A DNA stretch of 43,791 nt, from the NCBI GenBank assembly GCA_947452685.1, contig CANGEF010000004.1, positions 1 through 43,791 on the forward strand, in the 5' to 3' direction. Made by a program: the position numbers and the translations under genes. Positions 10,137 to 19,367 of the stretch are shown piece by piece. This stretch comes from Flavobacteriales bacterium. Its GTDB lineage: Bacteria > Bacteroidota > Bacteroidia > Flavobacteriales_D > Sanyastnellaceae. Position 1 is the stretch's first letter. Each line of letters begins with the position of its first letter. A model generated the notes under the pieces. That model saw nothing but the letters and a program-made list of their open reading frames with translations. It ran no database searches and was not told where the DNA came from.

Positions 10137-10668
10137 AATTATTTTAGATTAATACAAACTTATTCCTTTCTTTTGTCTTTTGAATAGTGTTGTGAATGGA
10201 ATGATTAGACTTTTAACAACTTGCAATTTTTTGTGTGTTTAACTTGTGAATAAGTGTTCACAACAATATTTTCACTTTCATATTATTGCAACCGATATAC
10301 AGAATCATTTTTAATCAAAATTTAGTTCTCACTTTTTTAGTTTTGTTATGAACGAAATTCTTCAACAGAAAAGAAGTTATTACTGTAGTAAGAATATCAA
10401 CACATCTGGTTTTTAATAAGTATGTTCATTATCTGTAATCATATTCAAATTCAGATAATTAAACCCACTCCAATTGTTAAAAAGATGTTACTTCATTGAT
10501 AATAACGGTAAATCCTAAGAATCCAGAAAGAACTTACTGACTGAATTAACAGCCCTATTACTACTACTATTTCCTTTTATAAAGAATATAATTAGATAAT
10601 AGATGTTGGTGAAAACAAAGTTAACTGCAAATACGCTTAAGTTTGAAATTCATACCGACCTTTGAAAA
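10137..10668. other. AT-rich intergenic region, candidate replication-origin region
   Basis: About 26% GC by hand count of 10141-10620; TGTGAATAA (TTATTCACA, fits TTWTNCACA) at 10245-10253 with weaker copies nearby; parS and mnmG follow. Confidence 0.3.
10638..10645 (+). promoter_or_regulatory. -7 element TAAGTTTG upstream of the MORN-type gene
   Basis: TAnnTTTG match 24 nt before the ATG at 10669; no good -33 TTG at normal spacing. Confidence 0.4.
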
Positions 10669-12168
10669 ATGAAATCATTCGGAATATTAATCGCTCTTCT
10701 GCTTGCTGGCCAGCTTACTGTTTGGTCGCAAAAAGAGTTCAAGGTATTCTTCTACGGCAATGGAAAGAAAAGCAGCGAAGGTTTTCTAGAGCAAGGTAAA
10801 CCAAACGGTTATTGGAAGAATTACTACGATACAGGAATTCTAAAGTCTGAGGGAAACAGAAAAGATTTTCAGTTAGATTCCACGTGGAAGTTTTTTAGAA
10901 CAGACGGCTCCCTCCAACAGTCTATTGAATACAAGGATAATTTGAAGTTTGGTTTGGAATGTTTCTATGATTCTTTAGGTAGAAAAGAACGTTCTGTTAC
11001 GTACAAAAATGACGTTAAAGAAGGGCCGGCGGAAGAATTTTTTTCTTTAGGTAGTTATCGTTCAACATTCAATTATTCTAATAATCTAATTGAAGGAAAA
11101 TATTTGGAATACGCAGAAGATGGAAGAGTCATTACGAGAAGAACATACAAGAATGGCTTAATTTATTCGGAAGAAAAAATCAACAGATACAACAAGAATA
11201 AGCAGCGTATTGGTTTATGGGTAGATTTAAGAGAGAATGGAAAATTAAAAGAAGAGGGAAATTATCTGAACGGATTGAAGGAAGGAACGTTTAAGGTATA
11301 CAACAAGCAGGGTGAATTTTGGAAGTTTGAGTTCTATGAGTTGGGGGTATTGAAGGAAAATTCAGAGGAAACAGAATTTGTAAAAATCGAGAAGTTTTAT
11401 GATTCAAAAGGAAGAGTTATAGAGCGAGGAGGAACGAAAAACGGTTTAAAGCATGGTACATTTCAAACGCTAGATTCCACGGGAAACATCATTTTTTCCA
11501 GACTCTATTTGAATGATATCAAACAAGCTGAAGGGAAATTTGACTCATTGAATAGGGAGATTGGTGAGTGGAAGTACTTCTATCCAAGTGGTTCAATTCG
11601 GTCGGTCGGAAGTTTTACAAATGGTAAGAAATCAGGAGATTGGAAATTTTATTTTGAGAATGGAAAGTTAGAACAATACGGTAAATACGAGAATAATTTG
11701 GTAGTAGGAAAGTGGGTTTGGTACTACCCTTCTGGATCTATGCTGCGAGAAGAATACTATAGAAAAGGAAAGTTAGATGGTCATTACATTGAAAATGACA
11801 GTCTCGGAAATGTTGTTTTGGAAGGTGATTTTGGAGATGGATTGAAGCAAGGTAAATGGATTCGTTTCATCAACGATCATAAGGAAGAAGGTGAATATGT
11901 AGATGATGAAAGAAACGGTCTCTGGATATTCACGCATTCAAACGGAAACAAAATGTTCGAAGGGAAGTTTGAACTTGGTGTAGCGGTTGAAAAACACGAG
12001 TATTTTTATTCGAATGGAAAACCTGAAATGAAAGGTTCGTATAAGGGTGGTGAACTAGACGGTGATTGGATGTATTTCGATGAAGATGGAAATTACATTA
12101 ACACCGTAACTTACGAAGGAGGAAAGCTCTTTAAGGTAGACGGGGTTAAGTTGAAACAAAAAAAATAA
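10669..12168 (+). CDS. secreted MORN-variant / YwqK-family repeat protein
   Basis: Signal peptide then many ~23-aa repeats of the form GxWxxYxxxGxLxxEGxYxxGxKxG. Confidence 0.85.
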   Translation: MKSFGILIALLLAGQLTVWSQKEFKVFFYGNGKKSSEGFLEQGKPNGYWKNYYDTGILKSEGNRKDFQLDSTWKFFRTDGSLQQSIEYKDNLKFGLECFYDSLGRKERSVTYKNDVKEGPAEEFFSLGSYRSTFNYSNNLIEGKYLEYAEDGRVITRRTYKNGLIYSEEKINRYNKNKQRIGLWVDLRENGKLKEEGNYLNGLKEGTFKVYNKQGEFWKFEFYELGVLKENSEETEFVKIEKFYDSKGRVIERGGTKNGLKHGTFQTLDSTGNIIFSRLYLNDIKQAEGKFDSLNREIGEWKYFYPSGSIRSVGSFTNGKKSGDWKFYFENGKLEQYGKYENNLVVGKWVWYYPSGSMLREEYYRKGKLDGHYIENDSLGNVVLEGDFGDGLKQGKWIRFINDHKEEGEYVDDERNGLWIFTHSNGNKMFEGKFELGVAVEKHEYFYSNGKPEMKGSYKGGELDGDWMYFDEDGNYINTVTYEGGKLFKVDGVKLKQKK

Positions 12169-12170
12169 GT

Positions 12171-12186
12171 TGTTTCACATGAAATT
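12171..12186. promoter_or_regulatory. degenerate parS-like site TGTTTCACATGAAATT
   Basis: 13/16 identical to TGTTTCACGTGAAACA; at the 3' end of mnmG. Confidence 0.35.
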
Positions 12187-14056
12187 ATCTTCCAAGGTGT
12201 ATCAATAGTATTGAAACATCTGATGGATTTACCCCGCTTATTCGGCTTGCTTGTCCTACTGTAGCAGGGCGAATTTTCGAAAGTTTCTGTCTGGCCTCAA
12301 TACTCATAGAAGTTAACTTTAAATAATCAAATTCTGGAGAAAGTTGTATGTGATCAAGTCTTGTTAACTTATCTGCCATGTCTTTCTCTCGCTGCAAGTA
12401 TCCAGCGTATTTCACACTAATCTCTACCGCGGCAACCACTTCTACTCTATCCTCTCCTAAAGTTGAAATTTGGGCCTCTAAATCGTTATTGACAGAAATA
12501 ATGTCCTCTAATGAGATTTGTGGTCTACTTAAGAGGGTGATGAGTTTCATTTTTTGCTCAATAGGAGCGCTTCCTTTCGCCTCAAGAAGTCCGTTAATTT
12601 CTTCTGGTGACGTAGAAGTTTTTTCAATGGATTTCATCACCGTTTTTATGTTTGCCCGCTTCTTTTCGAGAAGTGCCATGCGCTCATCCTTAGCTAAACC
12701 AATTGCATGTGAAAGTGGAGTGAGACGTTCGTCGGCATTGTCTTGTCTGAGTAAAGTTCTATACTCAGCGCGGCTTGTGAACATGCGGTAAGGTTCGTCT
12801 GTGCTTTTGGTAATAAGATCATCTATTAGAACTCCAATGTATGCCTCGTTGCGTTGAAGAGTAAAAGGAGCTTTTTCTTGAACAAATAATCCAGCGTTAA
12901 TACCCGCAACAATTCCTTGCCCTGCGGCTTCTTCATAACCTGTAGTTCCGTTGATTTGTCCTGCGAAAAACAATCCTGCAACATCCTTACTTTCTAAGGT
13001 TGGCTTGAGCTGATCTGGTGGAAAATAATCGTATTCAATTGCATAACCCGGTCGGAACATTTTAGCATTTTCAAAACCAGGAATTAGGTTCAACGCTTTT
13101 TGCTGAACTTCTTCTGGAAGGCTTGTGGAGAAACCGTTCAGATAAATTTCCACCGTTTTCCAACCCTCTGGTTCTACAAACAATTGATGAGAATCTTTGT
13201 CTGCAAAGCGCGTAATTTTATCTTCGATAGACGGACAGTATCGTGGCCCTGTTCCCGTAATTCTTCCCGTGAACATTGGACTCTGTTCGAATCCTGTTGC
13301 CAACACGTCGTGCACAGCACTGTTGGTATTGGTTATCCAGCAGCAGCGTTGTTTGGTTATTTTCGGTTGATGAATAAATGAAAATCGCTGGGGGTTTACA
13401 TCACCTTCTTGCACTTCCATTCTCGAGTAATCAAGTGACCTTCCGTCTATTCTTGGCGGTGTGCCTGTTTTCATTCTTCCCGCCCTGAAACCCAATGAAA
13501 CCAGCTGTTCCGTAATTCCGTGAGATGCTTTTTCACCGATTCTTCCACCACCAAATTGTTTTTCACCAATGTGAATTACACCGTTTAGAAATGTTCCGCT
13601 TGTAATAACAACTGCATCGCATGAGAATTCTATTCCTAGAGCGGTTTTCACTCCCCTCACGCGGTTATTTTCAATAATTATCTCATTTACTGAGTCTTGC
13701 CAAAAATCGACATTTGGCGTCTGCTCCAGAGCATTGCGCCATTCTTCCGCGAATAACATGCGATCATTCTGGGTGCGCGGACTCCACATTGCGGGACCCT
13801 TACTTAAATTAAGCATTCTGTACTGTATTGCAGATAGGTCTGAGACAATTCCACTGTACCCACCAAGAGCATCTATCTCTCTGATTATTTGTCCTTTAGC
13901 TACTCCACCCATGGCTGGATTACAGGACATTTGTCCTATTTTATTCATATCCATGGTAATCAATAAAACGCTGTTTTGAAGGTTTGCCGCAGCTGCAGCA
14001 GCCTCGTTTCCAGCATGGCCAGCACCAACAACCACGACGTTATAATGTTTTTTCAT
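12185..14056 (-). CDS. mnmG: tRNA uridine-5-carboxymethylaminomethyl(34) synthesis enzyme MnmG
   Basis: [72 protein letters not shown]. Confidence 0.97.
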   Translation of the reverse strand: MKKHYNVVVVGAGHAGNEAAAAAANLQNSVLLITMDMNKIGQMSCNPAMGGVAKGQIIREIDALGGYSGIVSDLSAIQYRMLNLSKGPAMWSPRTQNDRMLFAEEWRNALEQTPNVDFWQDSVNEIIIENNRVRGVKTALGIEFSCDAVVITSGTFLNGVIHIGEKQFGGGRIGEKASHGITEQLVSLGFRAGRMKTGTPPRIDGRSLDYSRMEVQEGDVNPQRFSFIHQPKITKQRCCWITNTNSAVHDVLATGFEQSPMFTGRITGTGPRYCPSIEDKITRFADKDSHQLFVEPEGWKTVEIYLNGFSTSLPEEVQQKALNLIPGFENAKMFRPGYAIEYDYFPPDQLKPTLESKDVAGLFFAGQINGTTGYEEAAGQGIVAGINAGLFVQEKAPFTLQRNEAYIGVLIDDLITKSTDEPYRMFTSRAEYRTLLRQDNADERLTPLSHAIGLAKDERMALLEKKRANIKTVMKSIEKTSTSPEEINGLLEAKGSAPIEQKMKLITLLSRPQISLEDIISVNNDLEAQISTLGEDRVEVVAAVEISVKYAGYLQREKDMADKLTRLDHIQLSPEFDYLKLTSMSIEARQKLSKIRPATVGQASRISGVNPSDVSILLIHLGR

Positions 14057-14065
14057 ATTATGCGA

Positions 14066-14081
14066 TGTTTCACGTGAAACG
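14066..14081. promoter_or_regulatory. parS centromere-like site TGTTTCACGTGAAACG
   Basis: 15/16 match to parS consensus TGTTTCACGTGAAACA with perfect 14-bp core palindrome GTTTCACGTGAAAC. Confidence 0.8.
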
Positions 14082-14109
14082 AAATTTTGTAATCAATTTC
14101 ACACTAGAA

Positions 14110-14550
14110 TTATTGAGCAAATTTAGTTAAAAAAAGTGATATACACAAGTCTTCATTTTTGGTCATTTCTTTTTTCATTATAGGACTTTTATCTTGAAAA
14201 CCAATAAGATGAAGGACACCATGAGCAAGAACCCGTAAGAATTCAGTATTATATTCGACACTATGAGAAATAGCATTCTCAGCAACACGCTCCACGCTTA
14301 TGAAGATGTCGCCAGACACAATTTCATCTTCACAATAATCGAAAGTGATAATGTCTGTGTAATAATCATGCTGGAGGAAATTTTGGTTTACCTCCAGTAT
14401 TTTTTCATCGGAACAAAAGATGAAGGCTAATTCACCGACTTTTTTTCCGTGATTTGAGACGAATTCTTTAATCCAGGCTTTTAAAAGACGCTTTGAAGGT
14501 GTTTTGGTATTCACACCTTCGTTGTGGAATGAAATGTTATTCATGGCCAC
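14110..14550 (-). CDS. ybeY: endoribonuclease YbeY
   Basis: HGVLHLIGFQD (H-x3-H type motif), DIITFDYCEDEIVSGDIFIS. Confidence 0.92.
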   Translation of the reverse strand: MAMNNISFHNEGVNTKTPSKRLLKAWIKEFVSNHGKKVGELAFIFCSDEKILEVNQNFLQHDYYTDIITFDYCEDEIVSGDIFISVERVAENAISHSVEYNTEFLRVLAHGVLHLIGFQDKSPIMKKEMTKNEDLCISLFLTKFAQ

Positions 14551-14684
14551 GAAAATGACCTTGTTTTTTGATCACAAGACAGTGAATTTCGAAACTTGAC
14601 GAACACACCCTGGTTAACAATTCTAAAACTTTGAACGAAAGAAGCTTGAATTGTGCTGCAATTTTGAAGGACATTAAAAGAACT

Positions 14685-15680
14685 ATGAGAAAGATTCAAT
14701 TGATTTTATCACTGGCGGTAATAGTTGCTGTTGGTTTTGTGGGCTGTGTGCCACAACGAAAATTCGCTGAAATGAAAACAGCGAAAGAAGAGTCTGATGT
14801 AGAAAATAAGGACTTGCAAAAGCAACTCGATAATGTGAGTGCAACAACAAAGGAACAAGGGGCAACGATAGAAACGTTGAAGAAATCTGTAAACAAACTG
14901 AATGAAGACACAACGCTTTATGGCAAAGAGTATCGTCGTCTTCGTGTGATGTACGACAAAGTAAACGAGTTGAACAATGAGCTTTTATCAAAGAATGAAA
15001 AGCTCTACAACAATTCATTAGAAGAAAATAAGAAACTCTTGCGTGATCTTGAACGCGCGAAGGAAGCCCTGCAAGTGAAAGAGGATTCGCTTTATAAATT
15101 GGAGAAATCTGTGAAAGAAAAGCAAATGGCATTGGCTAAAGCTCAGAAGGATTTGTTTGATAGAGAAGTAAAAATAAAGGAGTTGGATTCTTTGTTGCAA
15201 GCTCAACGAAGTGCAAGTGAATTGTTGAAGGCAAAGCTTGAAGCTGCCTTGCTTAACTACAAGAATAAAGGAATTACTGTCCGCGAAGAGAATGGAAAAG
15301 TATACGTAAGTATGGAGGCGCAGTTATTATTTCCTTCAGGAAAAACAGAGATTAATGCTGATGGAAAATTAGCAATTATTCAACTTGCAAAAATTATTCA
15401 AGATGAAAAGGATTTGAATATCATTGTTGAAGGACATACCGATACGGACAAAATAAGTTCAGGCGGATCTATTCCAAGAGACAACTGGGAATTAAGTGTT
15501 CTGCGTTCAACGGAAGTAATAAAATTAATTACCGCAAATAGCAGTATCGATCCCTCTCAGCTATCTGCATCGGGAAGAAGTGAATATCATCCCTTGGATG
15601 TGAACGATAAAGCTAGAAACAGAAGAATTGAAATTATTTTAGAGCCGAACCTGAAAGAGCTTTACAAAATCATCAAATAG
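14685..15680 (+). CDS. OmpA-family lipoprotein with coiled-coil and C-terminal OmpA domain
   Basis: Start revised to MRKIQLILSLAVIVAVGFVGC (lipobox), heptad-rich middle, IIVEGHTDTDKI...NRRIEIIL. Confidence 0.9.
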   Translation: MRKIQLILSLAVIVAVGFVGCVPQRKFAEMKTAKEESDVENKDLQKQLDNVSATTKEQGATIETLKKSVNKLNEDTTLYGKEYRRLRVMYDKVNELNNELLSKNEKLYNNSLEENKKLLRDLERAKEALQVKEDSLYKLEKSVKEKQMALAKAQKDLFDREVKIKELDSLLQAQRSASELLKAKLEAALLNYKNKGITVREENGKVYVSMEAQLLFPSGKTEINADGKLAIIQLAKIIQDEKDLNIIVEGHTDTDKISSGGSIPRDNWELSVLRSTEVIKLITANSSIDPSQLSASGRSEYHPLDVNDKARNRRIEIILEPNLKELYKIIK

Positions 15681-15701
15681 GTGAAACGGTTTAAAAAATT
15701 A

Positions 15702-15720
15702 GGGGCTTCGGCCCCTTTTT
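15702..15720 (+). terminator. Rho-independent terminator after the OmpA gene
   Basis: GGGGC-TTCG-GCCCC then TTTTT. Confidence 0.92.
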
Positions 15721-15857
15721 GTTTTGGTAGAAAGTTTGTTTGCCGCACCAAACAACGCATCTTATAAAGCAACCCGCATTTTTTCATTCTAGATATATTA
15801 ACGCTACGTTGTTCAAATGTTAATTTTTTGAGTGGTTTATCGGTTCTTCTTCCTCAT

Positions 15858-15883
15858 AAGTTTGACAAAATCAAACTTTTTTA
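15858..15883 (+). promoter_or_regulatory. terminator-like hairpin in the 5' leader of the OMP gene
   Basis: AAGTTTGA-CAAAA-TCAAACTT perfect 8-bp stem followed by TTTTATT; ATG at 15886. Confidence 0.6.
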
Positions 15884-15885
15884 TT

Positions 15886-16626
15886 ATGAAAAAAATCTTA
15901 TTGTTTTGCGCTTCAGTAGCGCTTGTGGGCACAATGAATGCTCAGCTAACATCTAAGAAAGGTGAGAACTACTTACCAGAAGCTGGTGACTACGCTATTG
16001 GCGCAGACGCTTCTTCAATGTTGTCTTATTTCGGAAACATGTTGAACGGTGGTACAAACACAGGTTTCGGTATGGGATTCACCAATGGTGCAACAGCTAT
16101 CACTGGTAAGAAATTCATGACAGACAAAATGGCTTACCGCGGAATGGTTCGCGTTGGGTTTGGTTCTGATAAAGTAACTACACCAAGCGGAACAAATGAG
16201 GACGTTGTTACAAACAGTTACAACAACATTACGTTAGGTGCTGGTATTGAGAATCGTCGTGGAAACACACGTCTTCAAGGTTACTATGGCGCAATGGCAA
16301 TGATTTCTCTAGGTGGAAGCAAAACTTCTTATGAGTATGGTGCTGGTGCAGTTGACGGACAAATCACTGAAGCTAAAGCTGGTTCTACATTCGGTTTGGG
16401 TGTTCGCGCTTTTGTAGGTGCTGAGTACTTCGTTTTGCCTAAGATTTCAATCGGTGGTGAATTCGGATGGGGATTAGGCTTCACTAGTACAGGAGCTTCA
16501 TCTACTACAACTCAAGGTCCAATTGGAACTGTTGAAGGTGGTAAAGCTTCTCACTTCGGAATTGATACTGATAACAGAGCGTTTGGAGTTGCTCCAGCTG
16601 CTGTATTGGTTCACTTCCACTTCTAA
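15886..16626 (+). CDS. outer-membrane beta-barrel protein
   Basis: MKKILLFCASVALVGTMNAQ signal peptide; Gly/aromatic beta-strand pattern; C-terminal AAVLVHFHF. Confidence 0.8.
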   Translation: MKKILLFCASVALVGTMNAQLTSKKGENYLPEAGDYAIGADASSMLSYFGNMLNGGTNTGFGMGFTNGATAITGKKFMTDKMAYRGMVRVGFGSDKVTTPSGTNEDVVTNSYNNITLGAGIENRRGNTRLQGYYGAMAMISLGGSKTSYEYGAGAVDGQITEAKAGSTFGLGVRAFVGAEYFVLPKISIGGEFGWGLGFTSTGASSTTTQGPIGTVEGGKASHFGIDTDNRAFGVAPAAVLVHFHF

Positions 16627-16650
16627 TCGAAGATTATTTATGTATGAAAA

Positions 16651-16674
16651 GGGTCTCGAGAGAGACCCTTTTTT
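16651..16674 (+). terminator. Rho-independent terminator after the OMP gene
   Basis: GGGTCTC-GAGA-GAGACCC then TTTTTT. Confidence 0.92.
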
Positions 16675-16746
16675 ATTTTCAATCCGAAGGCTGATCAAAT
16701 CAATTTTCGAAATATGAAAGAAAGAAACTGAACGAAGAAATTATTC

Positions 16747-17490
16747 TCAATCAATCGAACGCGTAAATTCGATAACCATTCCTGGGGAATTATAACTCCC
16801 AATGTTCGGGTGTTGGAAGCCGAGAGAAATAATATAATTGTTTTGAATGCGATAGGCAAAACCCAATACAGAAACACCCATTTGATTTGTTCCGCTGATT
16901 CTATCAAAAATCAAAGAGAAATTTTTAACAGGACTTTTGTATTCGAAACCGAATTGAAATCCCAGCGGGATACCCTCAGGTCCGAAATCTAATAAATATC
17001 CCTTTCCGAATAATTGATGATTTCCCAGGAACAATCCACCGGTGGCGGTGAGTTTTTCATTCTTGAATCGGGTATTTGAAAACAAATACCACATTTGACC
17101 GTGCCAAGCGATGGTTTTGTCTAGATCTAACCCTGCCTGACCTCCAAGAGTGGTCACCCACTTTTTATTCCAATGGAAAAATTTTTGGCCATTAATAAGT
17201 AATGACGGAAAAAGCGCACCTGCATTCGGGTCGTGTTGTTGAACGATTTTCTTTGCTGCGGGATCCCAAGTAATACCATATAGGTTTGCACCTATCTCAA
17301 AATTTCTTTTTAATCCCCAAACACACGTGAGATTAGAGGTATAGGCAGAAGAATTTATATTAAGCTGTTCTTGAATAAAAAATTTTCCGGCAGAGGTTTG
17401 TTCTGATGACGGGGTGTTAAAATAGCTCTGCTGCGCAGATACAGAGAAAGCGGATATTAAAAAAACGTAAGCTGCAAAAATCGATTTCAC
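16747..17490 (-). CDS. predicted secreted/outer-membrane protein of unknown function, GTG start
   Basis: Start revised to GTG at 17490 (VKSIFAAYVFLISAFSVSAQQ signal peptide, AGGAA upstream), 20 nt after the glmS stop. Confidence 0.7.
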   Translation of the reverse strand: MKSIFAAYVFLISAFSVSAQQSYFNTPSSEQTSAGKFFIQEQLNINSSAYTSNLTCVWGLKRNFEIGANLYGITWDPAAKKIVQQHDPNAGALFPSLLINGQKFFHWNKKWVTTLGGQAGLDLDKTIAWHGQMWYLFSNTRFKNEKLTATGGLFLGNHQLFGKGYLLDFGPEGIPLGFQFGFEYKSPVKNFSLIFDRISGTNQMGVSVLGFAYRIQNNYIISLGFQHPNIGSYNSPGMVIEFTRSID

Positions 17491-17510
17491 TGTTCCTTCC
17501 CTAAGGTTAA

Positions 17511-19355
17511 TTATTCTACGGTCACACTTTTTGCTAAATTTCGAGGCTGATCTACATTGCAACCTCTCATAATTGCAACGTGATAAGAGAACAACTGCAA
17601 TGGGATAACAGAAACAATAGGAACAAGACTGTCATCGGTGCGAGGAATTTCAATCACGTGATCGGCCATTGCCTTCACTGTTTTATCTCCCTCTGTAACA
17701 ATGGCAATGATCTGACCCTTGCGCGCTTTAACCTCTTGAATGTTGCTTACGACCTTTTCGTAAGAAGCGCCCTCTGTTGCAATAACAATAACCGGCATGT
17801 TTTCATCGATAAGGGCAATTGGACCGTGTTTCATTTCTGCAGCCGGATATCCTTCAGCATGAATATAAGAAATCTCTTTCAGCTTCAAAGCGCCTTCTAG
17901 CGCCACCGGGAAACTGTAGCCTCTTCCAAGATACAACGCGTTCGCGCAATGCTGGTAAATCGACGCTATGGACTCTGTAATGGCATTTGTCTTCAACACT
18001 TGCTCAACCTTTAACGGAAGAGAGCCTAATTCAGCCATTAAGCGAGTGGTTCTTTCGTTGGAAATAACTCCACGCTTTTGGGCAACACTCAATGCAATTT
18101 GATAAAGCACAACAACCTGAGCGGTGAATGCTTTTGTTGAAGCCACGCCAATTTCAGGACCTGCATGTGTGTATGCCCCACAATGTGTAGCCCGCGAAAT
18201 AGAACTTCCAACAACATTGCAAACACCGAAAATTAAAGCGCCTCGTTCTTTCGCTAATTCAATTGCCGCTAACGTGTCTGCAGTTTCTCCTGATTGAGAA
18301 ATAGCAATTACAATATCAGTTGGATAAATAATAGGGTTTCTATAACGGAATTCACTGGCATATTCAACTTCAACAGGTATGCGCGCGAAGTCTTCAAACA
18401 AATATTCTGCTACCAATCCTGCGTGCCAGGAAGTTCCACAAGCAACGATTAAAATACGCTGAGCGGTTTTCCAACGCTCTTCGTGTTCGTCTATTCCGCT
18501 CATTTTTATGAGTCCGGTTTTTAAGTTAACACGACCACGAATAGAGTCTTCAATGCTGCGAGGCTGTTCGTGAATTTCCTTCAACATGAAAGAATCATAT
18601 CCACCTTTTTCAATGGCTTCAAGCTTTAGTTCTAAGGCTTGAATGTATGGAGTCTGACTTTGGTTTTCAATGTTTACAATGGTAAGCCCGGTTGTGCGAT
18701 CAACACGCGCAACTTCCTCATCATTCAAGTAAACTACGTTTTTGGTGTATTCGATAATCGGGGTTGCATCGCTAGCGATATAGAAGTCATCGTTCGACCC
18801 AATTCCGATAACCAATGGGCTTGATTTCTTTGCGACAATAAGTTGGTCAGCATTCGATTTGTCTAACACAACGATGGCATAAGCGCCATGCACTTCAGAA
18901 AGAGCTAAACGCACAGCTTCAAAAAGACTAACTTTTTCGGCATTTCGAACATCTTCGATAAGGTGAACCAAAACCTCGGTGTCCGTGTCACTTAAAAACA
19001 CATGCCCGCGATTCATTAACTCTTGTTTTATTGAAGCATAATTTTCAATAATTCCATTGTGAATGAGTGCAATTGAGCCGTCTCCACTGCAATGTGGGTG
19101 AGCATTGACATCGTTTGGAACTCCGTGTGTTGCCCAGCGTGTGTGTCCAATTCCAATATGTGAAAGAGGTTTTACCGACCCAACAACATTTTCTAAGTCA
19201 ACAACTTTTCCCTTGCATTTTTTTACAACGAGTTCGCCGTTTTCAATGTAGGCCATACCAGCGCTATCATAACCGCGGTATTCTAATCGACTAAGTCCTT
19301 TTATTACCTTTTCGTAAACAGGTTCATTCCCAAGATAACCAACGATTCCACACAT
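17511..19355 (-). CDS. glmS: glutamine--fructose-6-phosphate aminotransferase (isomerizing)
   Basis: CGIVGYLGNEP, GIGHTRWATHGVPNDVNAHPH, two SIS domains, terminal PRNLAKSVTVE. Confidence 0.97.
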   Translation of the reverse strand: MCGIVGYLGNEPVYEKVIKGLSRLEYRGYDSAGMAYIENGELVVKKCKGKVVDLENVVGSVKPLSHIGIGHTRWATHGVPNDVNAHPHCSGDGSIALIHNGIIENYASIKQELMNRGHVFLSDTDTEVLVHLIEDVRNAEKVSLFEAVRLALSEVHGAYAIVVLDKSNADQLIVAKKSSPLVIGIGSNDDFYIASDATPIIEYTKNVVYLNDEEVARVDRTTGLTIVNIENQSQTPYIQALELKLEAIEKGGYDSFMLKEIHEQPRSIEDSIRGRVNLKTGLIKMSGIDEHEERWKTAQRILIVACGTSWHAGLVAEYLFEDFARIPVEVEYASEFRYRNPIIYPTDIVIAISQSGETADTLAAIELAKERGALIFGVCNVVGSSISRATHCGAYTHAGPEIGVASTKAFTAQVVVLYQIALSVAQKRGVISNERTTRLMAELGSLPLKVEQVLKTNAITESIASIYQHCANALYLGRGYSFPVALEGALKLKEISYIHAEGYPAAEMKHGPIALIDENMPVIVIATEGASYEKVVSNIQEVKARKGQIIAIVTEGDKTVKAMADHVIEIPRTDDSLVPIVSVIPLQLFSYHVAIMRGCNVDQPRNLAKSVTVE

Positions 19356-19367
19356 AGTAAATGACTT

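Noticed and set aside
14683-15132. 149-aa minus-strand ORF opposite the OmpA gene
   Set aside because: Antisense to a coiled-coil frame, Ser/Leu/Phe-rich artefact typical of reverse-complemented Lys/Glu codons.
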